A DNA stretch of 64,000 bases, taken from the NCBI RefSeq assembly GCF_027596085.1, contig NC_072467.1, forward strand, positions 26,943,734-27,007,733, in the 5' to 3' direction. Below, in pieces: positions 1-13,022 of the stretch (position 1 is the stretch's first letter; every line of letters begins with the position of its first letter). The translations under genes and the position numbers were made by a program. This DNA is from Anoplopoma fimbria (taxonomy: Eukaryota > Chordata > Actinopteri > Perciformes > Anoplopomatidae). The notes below the pieces were generated by a model. It saw nothing but the letters and a program-made list of their open reading frames with translations, ran no database searches and was not told the DNA's origin.

Positions 1-1040
1 TGAGTCCCTGCGAGTCCCTCTGTTAAATATACACATGGAATTTCTTTTGGTTTTCCCTTTTCAACTGTGTTTTCATTCGAAGTAAATATGTCATCCAGCT
101 AAACAACTTTCACAGAGATTTTCCTTCTGCGGGAAGAAAAACAACATATAGTTTGTATTTTTTAATTGTACACGATCATGTTGGAGTATACTATTATGGG
201 GGAAACCTGACTCTGGCTGTTACTTATAATTAAAATATTAACATCTTAGATCATCTGTGTTTATTCATTATGAGCTTCCAACATCCGAGAGTGGGTTTTC
301 ACCCAGAGAAGCTTCAACTGGTGAGGATTTAAAGATAGAAACATTTAGTTTTCTCATAAATTATGACTTTTACAAACCCTTGTATCTCTATTTTCTGTTA
401 GTCTTATTTCTGTTAAAGTTCAGAGTAACTAACGGGACTTAACTGCTCTCTTCAAGTCTTCTTATCAACCTTTAATGATTATAACTATGGTAAAAAACAG
501 GCTGCCATGTTTGCAACAGGCAGTCAGATATAGATGAGGCAACAACAAATGCATTTCTAAAGCCAGCAGACATATTTCTTCTATTTATTTTTCAGTGTTC
601 AGCTTTATTTCTATTAAACAAAACAAGATTACACAATTAAATGCAGTTGTAGCCCTCTGAACGCTACATGCACACAGAATGTATGAATACATATTCTAAT
701 ATTCTAATATTTAATTTGATTAAAACATAAGAAAAGTGGCAAGAAAGTAAAACAAAGTGTATAAAAGTTGCATGAAAGTAAGGAATAAAAAGGAAAACTA
801 AATAATATAGTATACACAGACGCAGAAATTATGAACAGTATGTGCAATGTCTGATATATGAGAAATATAAGATATAGTGCAAACAGAAATCTTATGGGGG
901 GAATAAGGTTAATGCAAATAGTAGTGAAAAACATATTATTCATAAATGCTGCTATGTTCATGTTAACAAACTTGTTTCCATGATTTAAGACTTTGACAGA
1001 GATGAAGCAGAGATTCTTCTTCTTACGTGGTTCTGGAGAC
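1..1040. other. Intergenic, no gene seen
   Basis: AT-rich single-copy-looking DNA. ORFs of up to 85 codons have no recognisable motif. Confidence 0.5.
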
Positions 1041-1044
1041 GACC

Positions 1045-1046
<2 letters not shown>

Positions 1047-1138
<92 letters not shown>
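1047..1138 (+). repeat. (GT)n microsatellite
   Basis: 46 uninterrupted GT dinucleotides. Confidence 0.98.
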
Positions 1139-1140
<2 letters not shown>

Positions 1141-1245
1141 CCTCTCTCCTTGATAATCAGTGATCCCTCAGATTTTCTCTCTCAACTCATCAGCTGCAAT
1201 TTTTTCTGATTTGCCCCCAATTTCAGTCTTTTTCAAAAATTGCTA

Positions 1246-1353
<108 letters not shown>

Positions 1354-2627
1354 ATTGTGAGGCCAGGCGACGGTGGAATCTCCATCAGCTGTGATGGACT
1401 GTGGGCGGTTAATTACACGCTCAGCATGTCTTTGTAGGCGGAACATGAGAGAGCAGTTTGTTTGGTGACGGAGGAAACACTGTCTGCTGAAGACTTCTGT
1501 GTTTGATCCCGACGCTCCAGGGACCTCTTCAAGAGTTGTGTGACTTTAAACAGAGATGTGCGTTTGTAGTTTGGGAAAATGCTCCTTTTTTTCTTTTTTT
1601 TTATATAACTGGAGACTGTTTTACATCAAAAGAGCCGAAGAGTTCAGGACCTACAGACGTTCTTAAGTCCTTAAATCAGACTAATGAGGAGGAAGATCAT
1701 AAAAAGTTTGGTTGAAGACAACAACAACAACATCAAGCGTACATGGAGCTGTTGTTTGTTTGATTTGTTGCATTCGTGCATGTCATAATGTGCTTGGGAT
1801 TAATGAGATGTGACTTTTTAAAAACTATTGAAGACACTTTTCCCAAATGAAATTATGTATATGTTTTCATGTGGATATTGTAGGCCTTTAGTGCCATAAT
1901 ATAATGATTTATTGATGTTAACGATTGATTGATTGAGTGATGTCATGAAAGTAGTCCGACCTGATTGGTCTACATACCAACCTATTTAAGACATGCATCC
2001 TCATCATCTTGGAAAGTAACCTGAGGAAGGTCTGCGTACCCAAAGTTGTTACTAAATAAATCTATATGCAAGTGAAGAAGACAGCGTGCAGGAGTTTTTC
2101 GTTCTATATTGTTTACCCTAGGTATTCTACGCACCTGTCGTCCTACTGGGTTGCAAAAGTTTTGCTGTTTTTTTTGGATGAATTAGTTGTGAAAAAAGTT
2201 TAAAAGCAAAAGAACAGATTATTGATGATAATGTAACACTGGGGTTACACATTCCTAAATGTGATAATTCTATTCTCCTTTATGCAATAGATAAATTAGG
2301 TTGCGTCCTTAAAACAAAACATTTAGACTGTCAGGTTTATTGATTTATACATTAATAGATGACCAAAACAAGGGTTTTTAATTGTTATTTATTAGAATGA
2401 AAAATAACCTCACTTTGCAAAACTTTTTCAATGTCCTCAGAATCTCGATTCGGATTAGGGAAAGTCCCCCCCCCCCCCTTGATAAAAACCCTTTTTATGT
2501 ACGTCCCTACTCTAAAGAACGACGACTCATAATAACAAAGTTCAAGTGCTGTTCAACCGTTTAAATAAATGCCAACTCACAGGAAAACAGCGTTCTTTGT
2601 GTGTAAAAAGCCACATTCCCACAGTGG

Positions 2628-2653
2628 GTGGTGGTGGTGGTGGTGGTGGTGGT
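2628..2653 (+). repeat. (GGT)n trinucleotide repeat
   Basis: About 8 GGT units. The Trp- and Gly-rich ORFs here are artefacts. Confidence 0.9.
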
Positions 2654-3654
2654 GTATTTGGATTCCTCTGGCCTGGCGTTGCGATCCTGACTGCAGATTC
2701 GTTTCCACCACCTCCCTGGATGAAAGCCCCCCTCCCCCCACTCCCCCCTTCTGCACGGAGACCTCGTTGCTCCATCAGAGCCTCCTCACGAACATATGGA
2801 CTGTGTTATGAAACTGTCTGGGCTCAGACGCCGCGGATCCTCCCGCCGCTGTAATGGCCTCGGCTGTAATGAGGCATCGAGTTGCCCCCGGGGGGGAGGA
2901 AGTGATGGTTCGGGGGGCAGTCGGCCTCCGTTCAATAGATTCTGTGTAATATGGAGAGCTTTTCTGCAGAAAATGAGCAGATTTTCATCTGTGAAACGTG
3001 CGCGGCGCCTGCTGCTGCGAGGATGGTGGTCGACAGAAATTCAATTTGTTCTTTAAAAGGGCGGAAACTGGAAACAGGATTCTGTGGTTTTCTGCAGATG
3101 AAGGTCACCAACTCTTCATCATATCGACTGTTTGAACTCTTTTACTCTCATTTCCTTTAGTTTCAGAGAATCAAACATGTGGCATGTATAAACCAATACA
3201 TATGTATCTTTAAACTTTTCCAAATCAATCCCTAAGTTATAAGGTTTCTTGTTGAGAGGTTGGTTTCCTATGAACGTCTTCTTGCAAAGACTTCAAATTT
3301 CCAATTGACAAATAATCCATCAAATTGAGCAATTATTCAACTTTATTCCTTTTTTGGTAATATAACTTGGCCTTTTTCCAGCTTCTTCAACATTTTCCTG
3401 GGTTATATGGTCATTTGTTCCAGTCCATCAATTAGTGGTAAAGCACTTAAACTGCCAAAAACACCAGAAGAAGAATCATTTCTGCACTTGAATAACATAA
3501 AATAACAGTTTGAGTCCTGGCTTGACTTAACATGAGCAGATGAATCAATTGATCAGGCAGCTAAACTCCTTTGGTTTTGTTTAGTAAAAGATTGTTAAGT
3601 TAAAGTTTAGTTTACTTTACATAACATAATTAAATAACTTTAAAAAAGCCTACT

Positions 3655-3800
3655 TTGGTAACGCACAGGACACGATCAGCGGTCTCCTGAGTGAACCTCC
3701 TGTGTTTGTTTCGACCGATCCATCCAACCCTCCTCCTGATGCAGACTTTCACTCCGTATACTACGTCACATGACTTGAGGAGCAGTCCTTGGAACATCTA
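3655..3800 (+). repeat. Family B repeat, partial
   Basis: A diverged terminal part (GGTCTCCTGAGTGAACCTCC, then CTGTGTTTGTTTCGACC) resembling 6060-6125 and 13640-13720. Confidence 0.45.
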
Positions 3801-5090
3801 ATAATGGTGCAGATAGGTTTACATTAGAGAGATACTTGAAAGCCTATAACGTATGAGTCTTGGAGAGACGAAAGCATTTACACCTTTTTTAAACATTTTG
3901 CTAAAAACGCGTCTTAACCCACCTTTTAAGCAGCTGGGTTTCAGTCCTTCTTGAACGCTTCCTGGATGCATTTACACTTTATTCTTTTTAGATTGGATAG
4001 CTATCTCATCTACCCAAGACGCGAGAGTAAACGGGGTCTTAATAATTGCTCTTAAACCCTAATTTAGGACATCTTTGGTTTCCCAGATGGATGAGGAAAT
4101 ACAGAGGGAAATCTGAAAAGTTGGCTTTCAGCTTTTGAGTTTCTGTGAAGGGTCCAAACCAAACTTTTAACTATAGAGGTCATATCATCCCTTTGATTTG
4201 GGCCGTCAGATCATCAATCATCAGAACTAACAAAATGACGTTAACTTGGATGACTTGTCCCGATGATACTGACAGGTTTTTGGTAGTGAGAGGCCTTTCT
4301 TTGTTGAGGTTGATATTCATATGTGGTCAGCTGCTCAGATATCTCATCTGCAGAGATGTAACGAGGTTTATAGAAGAGCAGAATCCTCATTTCCTGTTTA
4401 AAACAACATCATCATTCCTCTCTGATCATTTTATCAGACCATCACACAGAAGGAAATGGACATCATTTTCTGTTTCTCTGACCTTTGACCTGCAGGAACT
4501 GAAGCTCAGCCTCCTGCCTGCAGTTATGATGTTAAACAACGATCTGCAGGAGTGACAGATGTGTGGTTTCGCTTCTTTCTTTTTTTTTTTTCAGGCTGTG
4601 TGTTTTATTTTTGCATCGCTGCCAGTTTTCCCCCAGCACTCATATTATTGTTTCTGATGCCATCTCTCGCCCACCGACCTAACTCTGCATGTTATGGCCC
4701 TGCAGGAGCTTCAAAGAGTCGTGCTGAGGTGGCGTCAGGATCTGAGAGGTCGACTGGATTCAAAATCAACATCCTGACGCCGGGCAGCTTGGACAGCGGC
4801 CGTGTTTTTACTGGAGGAGATGACTTCGACTCCATCTGAAGTGAGTCTCTTTTTACGATACACATTATGAAAATGCCTCCGAGTGACTCAGTCTTTGTCT
4901 CTTAATACAGCATGTCAATTCCCCCGGACCAACACTTTGTTCATAATAACAATTTCTAAAAGCTTCTGTCCAGGCTTGCAAGAAATTTGCTTCATCTTCT
5001 TTTCTGATGTCTTTTTTTTACAGAATTTCACTGAGGAAACCAGATTGTTTAGCCAGGATAGCGAGGTGGCTCTATAGCTGTGTCAGTCCA

Positions 5091-5562
<472 letters not shown>

Positions 5563-5764
5563 CAAACAACTAAAGCCGGGGTTAGACAACAAGAGTTTTG
5601 GGCCGTCAAATCTCACCAAATTGTGTGTGAAGGACAAGACAACTTGTAAGTCATTTTATCATGCATTAACAACCCAGTTCTTGTCATTTTACGTCTTGTA
5701 GTCTGCACTGACTGTAATGTCAAAGTAGTATAAAAAGTGAGAAAGACTAACTATGGTGGGTTGG

Positions 5765-6130
5765 AGGGGAGGTGAACAAACACAGGACTTTTAAACAGGA
5801 GACCCGTTTTCGAGTCCTTAAGTAACGTATCCTCATGCAATGGTTTGTATGAGATATTACGAAAAGTTGCTCCTAATTTTTCCTGTATTTTCCTACAAAA
5901 GTCCAGATACATGTATCAATTTCCACTTGTTACATGCATACGATCTTTTCAAAATAAACTTCCGTCTTGACAGAAAACTACTTAGTTTGTTTTAAGAAAC
6001 AAAACGACTTAGATAGCATGACCCGTAACTATGAGAAGCAAAATATGTGACACAGACAGTGGTCTCCTGGCTGAATGATTGCTGTTTGTTGGACCCATCC
6101 GAGCTCCTCAGATCGACTCCTCTGCACTTT
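5765..6130 (+). repeat. Family B repeat
   Basis: Shares ACGAAAAGTTGCTCCTAATT, TTACATGCATACGATCTTTT and CAAAATAAACTTCCGTCTTG with copies near 9.6, 13.1 and 58.4 kb. No ORF seen; possibly a non-autonomous DNA element. Confidence 0.65.
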
Positions 6131-6604
6131 AATTTTGAAATCCAGAGGGGGAATTATGGGTTTTCCAGAGGGGTAAGTCATCAGTCTTTGCTTATAGAGA
6201 GCAGGAAGTGAACTTCAGATGTTTTTTCTTCAATATGAGGTGGTTTATAAGTATTTGGTATCAGTCGTCAGAGAGTAGACCTCGTTAATTGTTTGTGTAC
6301 CGAGGTGGTAAATGTTTATCTGCTCTCCCCTCCCGGCCTTGTAATCAAGCGGCAGCAGATGAAGCTGATGGAGAAGCAGCAGAGAGGCCATGAGCAGCTG
6401 ATAAACAGCCAATCAGAGCCGCAGACTGAAGCCGGCCACAGGTCAGACTTGGACTAGACTGTTATCTATGTAAAGACAATGGTGCAGTAATGTCTACCTG
6501 AGCAGAGATGTCACCCTCCTTCTGTGTGTGATGTAATCCAAGTTTGAATGTAAGCATACCCTGGAAGCTCGAGTTTTGCTTTGTTCTCTCTGTGAATCTG
6601 ATGC

Positions 6605-7040
6605 GGAAGTGTCTTACAACCTGCATTCTCTCTCCTGTCCATCAGGGGGCGACTCCTCTGGTTGTATAGAAGTCTATGAGAAAATGACTCTACTTCTCTC
6701 TTGATTTATTCCCTCAGTAAACATTGTAAACATGAGTTTATGGTCTCAATCTCTAGTTTCAAGTCTTCTTCAATACAGCATGATGTTCATTTAGTAAATG
6801 ATGCTCCATTTAGAGTCAAACAGACCATAAAGCAGGGGATGCTTTAGGGCGGGGCTACACACTGATTGACAGGTACGTCTCTCCTCCACATTCCGAATAT
6901 GGTCACTTATGTTTATGGGTTTGAAAATACAACAACATGGCAATGGATGTATTCCAAGACGGTGACGGCAAAATGTCCATACTCAAGCTTCAAAACAACA
7001 GTCCACAAACCAAACAATGGGTGACGTCATGCAATAGATA
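6605..7040 (+). repeat. Family A interspersed repeat, copy 1
   Basis: The core, 6621-6873, is nearly identical to six other copies in the window (starting GCATTCTCTCTCCTGTCC, ending GATTGACAGG). A more diverged 3' part runs to about 7040 (GGTGACGTCATGCAAT). Carries CCATCAGGGGGCGAC at 6639-6653. Class unknown: no pol III boxes or coding sequence seen. Confidence 0.85.
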
Positions 7041-7899
7041 TGCTCTAAAGTTCGTATTGACCTTCTTCAATTGTCTGCTTATTAAGTTTACTTTAAAATT
7101 CTGGGTCCATTTTCCGCTGCAAAGAGTCACACTATTTCTTATTGTTTGAGTAACATTTGCCCAAAAAAATGAGAAATTTGAGTGACCAGCTATTTTAGGA
7201 AGATAATGAATGACGTTAATTATTTTTTTTAAATAAGAACTTTATATTTATGAGCAGTTTTTAAAGATTTATGGAACAATTGGGCCTGGAACCAAAGTCA
7301 GAAAGTATTAAAAGATGCACCTTTTTTTATTTAGTTTTTTATATTGGATTTTTTTTAAAAAGAGAACAATGTAAACATTACAAAATTAATGCTAGACTGA
7401 ATTGGCTACAATATGCAAGAACTTTTTTAGTAACTTGCAGCTCACTGGTTTGAATTCTAACGGAAGAGAAAATGTTCTCAGACAGATTTTTCAGTCTTTG
7501 CCAGCTTCAGTGCAGATGAGCTGAGCGTGCAGAGTGTCTGCTGACACTGAACTAAACCTGATTATGGTTATTAGCCAAAGTACAGGAGCTAACTGATGTA
7601 TGTGGTTTGCTAAATTACAGGTGTTTGCTTTCTGTGTGTTTAAGACATGTTGAATGATGAACCTCAGGAGTTTATTTTATAAAGGAGATATACGATACAG
7701 TGTTTGAGAAAGGGAACTCTTTCAATGTGGTTTTGTAAAAACAGTCCAAGGAAACTAACTGTGTCTTAAAGAGTCATACTTTTTTCTGATCTAACTTTCA
7801 AAGACAACATTCTCACATTCTCAGGTTTGTGTTTAGGATATGGAGAAGCAAAAAAGACCACGACAGGAAACGGGAGAGGACTTTGAATTTCAAATGCTG

Positions 7900-8145
7900 A
7901 GGCTGTTTACTTCCTCGGTTGTCAATCATCATAATACGATAATAATAACCACAACACCGACAGAGTCACGCTGTCAGAATTACTCAGCTGAGTTTGCATC
8001 AGCTCTGCCAAAGTCACATTTAATCCTGAGGAGATTTGAAGACCGGGATATTTGGTTCAGACATTGTCCACAGAGGATGGATCTTAATGACTTTGGTGAT
8101 CTCTGACTTTTCATCTTGCGCCAATGAAAGGTCAAAATATAAGCT
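7900..8145 (+). repeat. Family C interspersed repeat fragment
   Basis: GAGGATGGATCTTAATGACT, then TTGGTGATCTCTGACTTTTC, is a widespread fish-repeat segment. Related pieces occur at about 17.3, 22.8 and 26.9 kb here. The ORF at 7840-8106 is a by-product. Confidence 0.5.
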
Positions 8146-9579
8146 TGTTGAAAATCTTAAGAAAGTTTGAGTCAATTTTATTTAGGTTGTCAGGCATTTT
8201 CTTCAAAGGGCTTCACAATCTGTACCACACGTTGGACCCTATATGAGAAAAACTCCACCAAAACACTCTAACAGGAAACAAGACGAAAGGTCTTTAGACT
8301 CCAAGTACATGAAGAGTACAACCAGCAAAAAGGAGGTCAAAGAATTTAAATAATAACTTGTATGATACGCTTTATGTCCACCAGCTACCATGAATAAAAT
8401 GTAAAATACACAGTTTCAAAGTGACAAAGTTTAATGAAAATTATAAAAACAAGTAGCTCAATTAATCAGAAACCACTACTGAATGCTTTAGTCAGAATTT
8501 TAGGTTAATGCAGTTCCTTCAAAATAAAACTGTGACGATTGAAGTGAGAAACCCCACCTCCCTTCTGACCGCTAATACAAAGTCAAGCGAATATGTCAAT
8601 TTTCAGAAACTATGTTTATCTTTCTCAGGTGTGATTGGTGCTCTCTCATACCATTTCCCATCCAACTAATCTCCACTCCTTTTGCAAACTAGGATTTTCT
8701 CTCTCCAGGAAAGACGGTGGCTAGTGGAAAACCCAAACTCAGAGCTCCAAGACATCCCTCCAGGAACGTGTCAGACTCTACAGATGGATTTTTTTCAACG
8801 TCATTACCACACAACGGTAAAGTAACTTTGGGAAAACAACATGTTAAAAGTGATGGATTCATACTTTTTCTCCATCTGTTGATTTCCATAGAAATACGAA
8901 ATGACTGCTGGAAAGGAAAGAAATCTAAAAAGTGATGTTTTTGGGAGGGAGGGGTGAGCTGTGGGTGTGATTATTTGATATTATTTCAAAAACTACAAAG
9001 CCATGAGTGGATGAATGTTTCTGCTGATTGGATCCGACAGTTTCCACTCAGTGTTTAGCGGTTCATCAGTCCGCTCAGAAACATCCGTCCTTTAAGGAGC
9101 TGAGAACTAATAAAAGTTACTTAATTGTGTTTTTGCTGGAAAAACTATCCTCGTGAAAAAACTCTGAGTCACTGTGTTTTATGTGCCAGGCAAAGGTTCA
9201 TCAGAAGGTGATTTAAAGAACAGTCCTTTGCTTGTTAAAGTAAAAGCAGCATTTATTTCAAGTTGCACAGAGATAGTGGGTGTTTAGAAAGACAATAAAT
9301 ACAGTGTAGTTTTCTGAGGAGAGTTGTCAGGTCAGTATAAAGTACATTTCCACAGTATTACTTCCATCAGTACAGCAGCTGCTCACTGCCAAACAGAACA
9401 GACTATGGTTTTGTTGGACAGGTTCCAGGTTGGATGTGTTTGTTGTTGATGTTGTAGATTGTTAAGATGAATCTCTGTCTGCAGGACTGAACAGCTCTGG
9501 TGTGTCCATGAAGGATGAGCCGATCCAGCTTTCTCTCTCTTCACGATGCTCTAACTTTAAATTTTTGTTTGTGTTCGGG

Positions 9580-10135
9580 TTAAACAAACCAGATACGTTG
9601 TGTTACGTCGTGAGCTTTAGTGGTGCTGCTCAACATTTCCTGATACAACGGTTCGTATGATATCATACAAAAATGTACTTTTCGTTTTTCGTGCGTTTTT
9701 AGACAAAAGCCAGCAAATTGTGTCATTTTCCGCTTGTTACATGCAGATGGTCTTTCAAAATAAACTTCCATCTTTACGGTAAACAACTCACTTGGGTTAA
9801 GGCAACAAAAATACTAAGTTAGGTTTAGGAAAAGATCATGAAATACTAAGTTAGGTTTAGGAAAAGATCATGAAATACTAAATTAGGTTTAGGAAAATAT
9901 CGTAATATACTAAGTTAGGTTTAGGAAAAGATCGTGAAATACTTAGTTAGGTTTAGGAAAAGATCGTGAAATACTTAGTTAGGTTTAGGAAAAGATCGTA
10001 AAATACTAAATTAGGTTTAGGCAACAAAGCTACTAAGTAAGGCTTCGGAAAAGATTGTTGTTTGGGTTCAAATTACTACGAAAGTGTCGATACTGAAGTA
10101 CACTAGTTACCTTACAAATAAATGAACATTGACCT
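9580..10135 (+). repeat. Family B repeat with internal 32-bp tandem array
   Basis: Matches 13315-13640 (TGTTACGTCGTGAGCTTTAG, CATTTTCCGCTTGTTACATG, CAAAATAAACTTCCATCTTT). It contains an expanded internal array. Confidence 0.65.
9809..10020 (+). repeat. 32-bp tandem repeat, about 7 units
   Basis: Units starting AAATACTAAGTTAGGTTTAG begin at 9809, 9841, 9873, 9905, 9937, 9969 and 10001, an exact 32-bp period, within the family B copy. Confidence 0.9.
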
Positions 10136-11154
10136 GACTTTTACGTGGATGACATAATAATGATTTTGGATGAGTCCAGCCTGTGCTGTTAGGTGCATGT
10201 TTTGCACTTTGGACAGAGCTGGGCTTTCTGTTTCCATGCCTCCATGTTTAAGGGTTAAGCCAGGCTAACCACATGCTGACCTCAGATCTGTACTTAACTC
10301 TGACTCTCAGAGAGAAAGAGAGATATTCAGTGTGTCTCTCCAGATGTTTAAACTATTCCTTCAAAGCTGCTAATTTGCTATCTGGATAAATGAGGTCAGG
10401 GATTACAGAACTGTAAATCATCCGGCCGTCACCTACAGATAAATAAATATCATATTTATGAGCATAAACATGAACAACATGCAGCTCTGTGATCCTCCTG
10501 CAGCAGAAGATTAGTGATGAAACTCTAAAGCAGCTCTTGGAGTCGAGTTGGTAAAGACCTTCATTTATAATCAGCTGACTTCAACACTTTCCGTAATCCT
10601 CCGTTTACTGTTTTGACAGCTTCTTCTTCTTGAATCATGAACCTCCGGTCGCGACAGAAGCTTATTCTAAACAGTTGTTTGACTCTCGGCCATCCCTCCC
10701 TTTCCCGTGGGACAAACAGAGACTATTGTTAAACTGTTTGGGTCATGTGACCAGTCCCACCGCAGATCGCTGTGACTCATCTGACTGACTGCAGAGTCAC
10801 TCAGCAGGCTGATGAAGAGCCGGCTGTGATGTCGACCTCATCAAGGTCATTATCCCAAATTGAACAAATGACTGTTAACTGGTTGAACTTTTACGTATTT
10901 TCGTTGATTTATTGATTGTTTTTGAGGATTTTGCAGAGGAGTGATGTTTATTTTGTCCTTATGCTGGAGAAAATTAACTCCAGATCACTTTCTTTCTCTC
11001 TAGTTTTCCAATAAAAGTTTTTTTAGTAAACATAAATATGCTACAGAAGTAAGTGATTATTTCTGTCAACTGCAGGCTAAAACACAAGTTGCTAGTTGCC
11101 AAAGATCTTCTTCGTTAGTTTCACACTAAAACTTGATGATCCGAGACCTGCAGA

Positions 11155-11395
11155 CTGTTTTCCATCCATCCTCAATTCTTTCTGTATCTTTAGCCGCTTA
11201 TCCTCAGTTGCCAGGGGGCTTCAGCCGATTGCCAGACAACCATTTATGCTCACATTCAAACCTATGGGACATTTGTTTGACAACAATTAATCTAATCTTA
11301 ATGCGTTAAGACTGCTGAGGACCCGGAAAAAAACAACGTTGAAATGAGGAGACCATGCAAACTCCACCCAGAAGAGCCCAAGCCCATGCAGAGCC
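11155..11395 (+). repeat. Old SINE-like fish interspersed repeat
   Basis: TTTCCATCCATCCTCAATTC, AGCCGCTTATCCTCAGTTGC, CAACCATTTATGCTCACATT, CAAACCTATGGGACATTTG and CCATGCAAACTCCACCCAGA follow, in order, a common fish repeat consensus I recognise. Heavily diverged. Confidence 0.6.
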
Positions 11396-12442
11396 CTTTT
11401 GCTGCAGACAGCTTTGTTGTATGTAAACATTTATCCTTTTTATTTAAATTGTAAAAACACAGAAATATTATTAGCATTATTCTGTTGGAACAATCTTTCC
11501 CCTCCTATAGGCTCTGAAGAATCTATAACTATAAATCTAAAACAAGCTTTGCACTTAATGATTCTTTGTCAAAAACATGTTTGGAACATACTTAGATTAC
11601 ATGTTAACAGTGGAGATGGTCGCTGTCTCGTGAGCTGTGATGGTTCCCTCACATGTCGTCGGGGCTCAGCCTCAAGGACGGAGTGGAAGCAGCTTTGTGT
11701 AAAAACGGAGACGCTTGATGTGGTTTAACCGATCAAAACTGCTTCCTCGTTGCCTTGTTGTTCCTTTTCTCCCATTAGCAAGCCAAGACAGAGTTACAGA
11801 CGCTCATGATAAACTTATTTGGTAGAAAATAACTGGCAATTACACGCAAACGTATTATCTGAGACTGGAGGTGTAATTGATAGGTTTCCTTGCACGGTAA
11901 ACAGTTGCCTGCTTTGTTTTTTGGTGGAATGACTGTACTGTTGTTGTTGTTGTATCCTTAGAAATGATGGAAGACGTGGATCAGCAGACGGATGTCCAGT
12001 ACGAGTAAGGGAAGTACGAGCTGGACCTGTAAGTGGCAGAAAATGGACTAATGATGCAAAGGATGTTTATGGATGTTTATGGATGTTTTAATTCTTTCTT
12101 TTTTTGCTTTGAAATCTGCTCATTGTGGGATTTTCTTCTGCCAAAAAAGCTAGCTGCAAACTTTAATTATAGCTTTTAATCATATTGTATATCTCAAATT
12201 GCTACATTGTATTTCTTTTTATTATTTGATATATCTGTTGTTCTCACAGTCCTCACTTCTTCTGTCTTCTTTCTTGCTTGTCATTCATCTGTGAAGTACT
12301 GACCTGTTTGAAAGGTGCTATACAAATAAAGTTTAGTAAAATACTCCTTTAATTAAAACAAGCATTTTTAAAATCAACACTAAGACAAACATTGGTTGAA
12401 GTAAATCCAGCTACTGAGAACTGACTGTATTTGTTTTTCCCC
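11396..12442. other. Intergenic downstream of the hyaluronidase gene
   Basis: Short LINE-like tail at about 12290-12340 (AGGTGCTATACAAATAAAGT). Otherwise nothing recognised. Confidence 0.35.
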
Positions 12443-12448
12443 TTTATT
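12443..12448 (-). terminator. probable hyaluronidase poly(A) signal
   Basis: AATAAA on the minus strand about 86 nt past the stop codon at 12534, giving a short 3' UTR. It is the first canonical hexamer downstream. Confidence 0.5.
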
Positions 12449-12533
12449 TCAATAAAGTTTCTTCTGACATTAGATGAACTGCAGCTGATCTCACTTCCTG
12501 TCCGGCTAACATGCTAAAATTGAGTCTTGGCGT

Positions 12534-13022
12534 CTACAGAATCAGACACTTGATAACCAGACAGAGTCCCAGGAACATGATGATACAAAGACAGGAAAAA
12601 TGGAGGGAGAGGAGGAGCAGGATTTCTCCCAGCAGGCTGTCCTCCGCGGGGTGAGGCAGGGGGAAGGCGGGGCGAGGCGGCGAAGAAGGAGGTGGAGGAG
12701 GAGGAGCCTGTGGCATCTCGCAGTAAACGCCCGTCCAGCCCTGGTAGCACTGGCAGGTGAACTTGTGCTTCATGTCCAGGATGTCGTGGTTGTTGAGGTG
12801 GCCGCTGACGTGGAAGCGGGGGCCCCTGGGCGCCGGGTTGCGGCGGATGTGGAAGAAGCGCGGGTTCAGGTGCAGGTAAGCGCCCGAGTCAAGGCTCTTG
12901 CGGACGCACCTGCCGTTCTTCTTGCAAAGCGCTTTGCTGCACAGCTTGGCGGCGGAGGTGACGTTGATGACGTAATGTCCCAGCGGACCGTCGATGTACT
13001 TCTTCACTGTCAGGCAGTTCCT
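12534..13022 (-). CDS. hyal4: hyaluronidase terminal coding exon 3
   Basis: Starts after the acceptor CTCCTCCAG with RNCLTVKKYIDGPLG, the family sequence expected here. 162 codons plus stop. Contains the EGF-like cysteines (CSKALCKKNGRC and FTCQCYQGWTGVYCE), a run of prolines and the hydrophobic C-terminal tail. The exon is much richer in G+C than the flanking DNA. Confidence 0.92.
   Translation of the reverse strand, partial: RNCLTVKKYIDGPLGHYVINVTSAAKLCSKALCKKNGRCVRKSLDSGAYLHLNPRFFHIRRNPAPRGPRFHVSGHLNNHDILDMKHKFTCQCYQGWTGVYCEMPQAPPPPPPSSPPRPAFPLPHPAEDSLLGEILLLLSLHFSCLCIIMFLGLCLVIKCLIL

Larger units (their letters stand above)
7041..11154. other. Intergenic outside the listed repeats; no gene seen
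   Basis: Ordinary AT-rich DNA apart from the family B and C copies. No splice-flanked conserved coding segment was recognised on either strand. Confidence 0.4.

Noticed and set aside
4145..4555. 136-codon ORF
   Set aside because: No recognisable motif, no splice or promoter context, low-complexity codon pattern; most likely chance.
9809..10020. Regular 32-bp spacing suggestive of a CRISPR array
   Set aside because: There is no unique spacer; units are directly tandem in a eukaryotic repeat.
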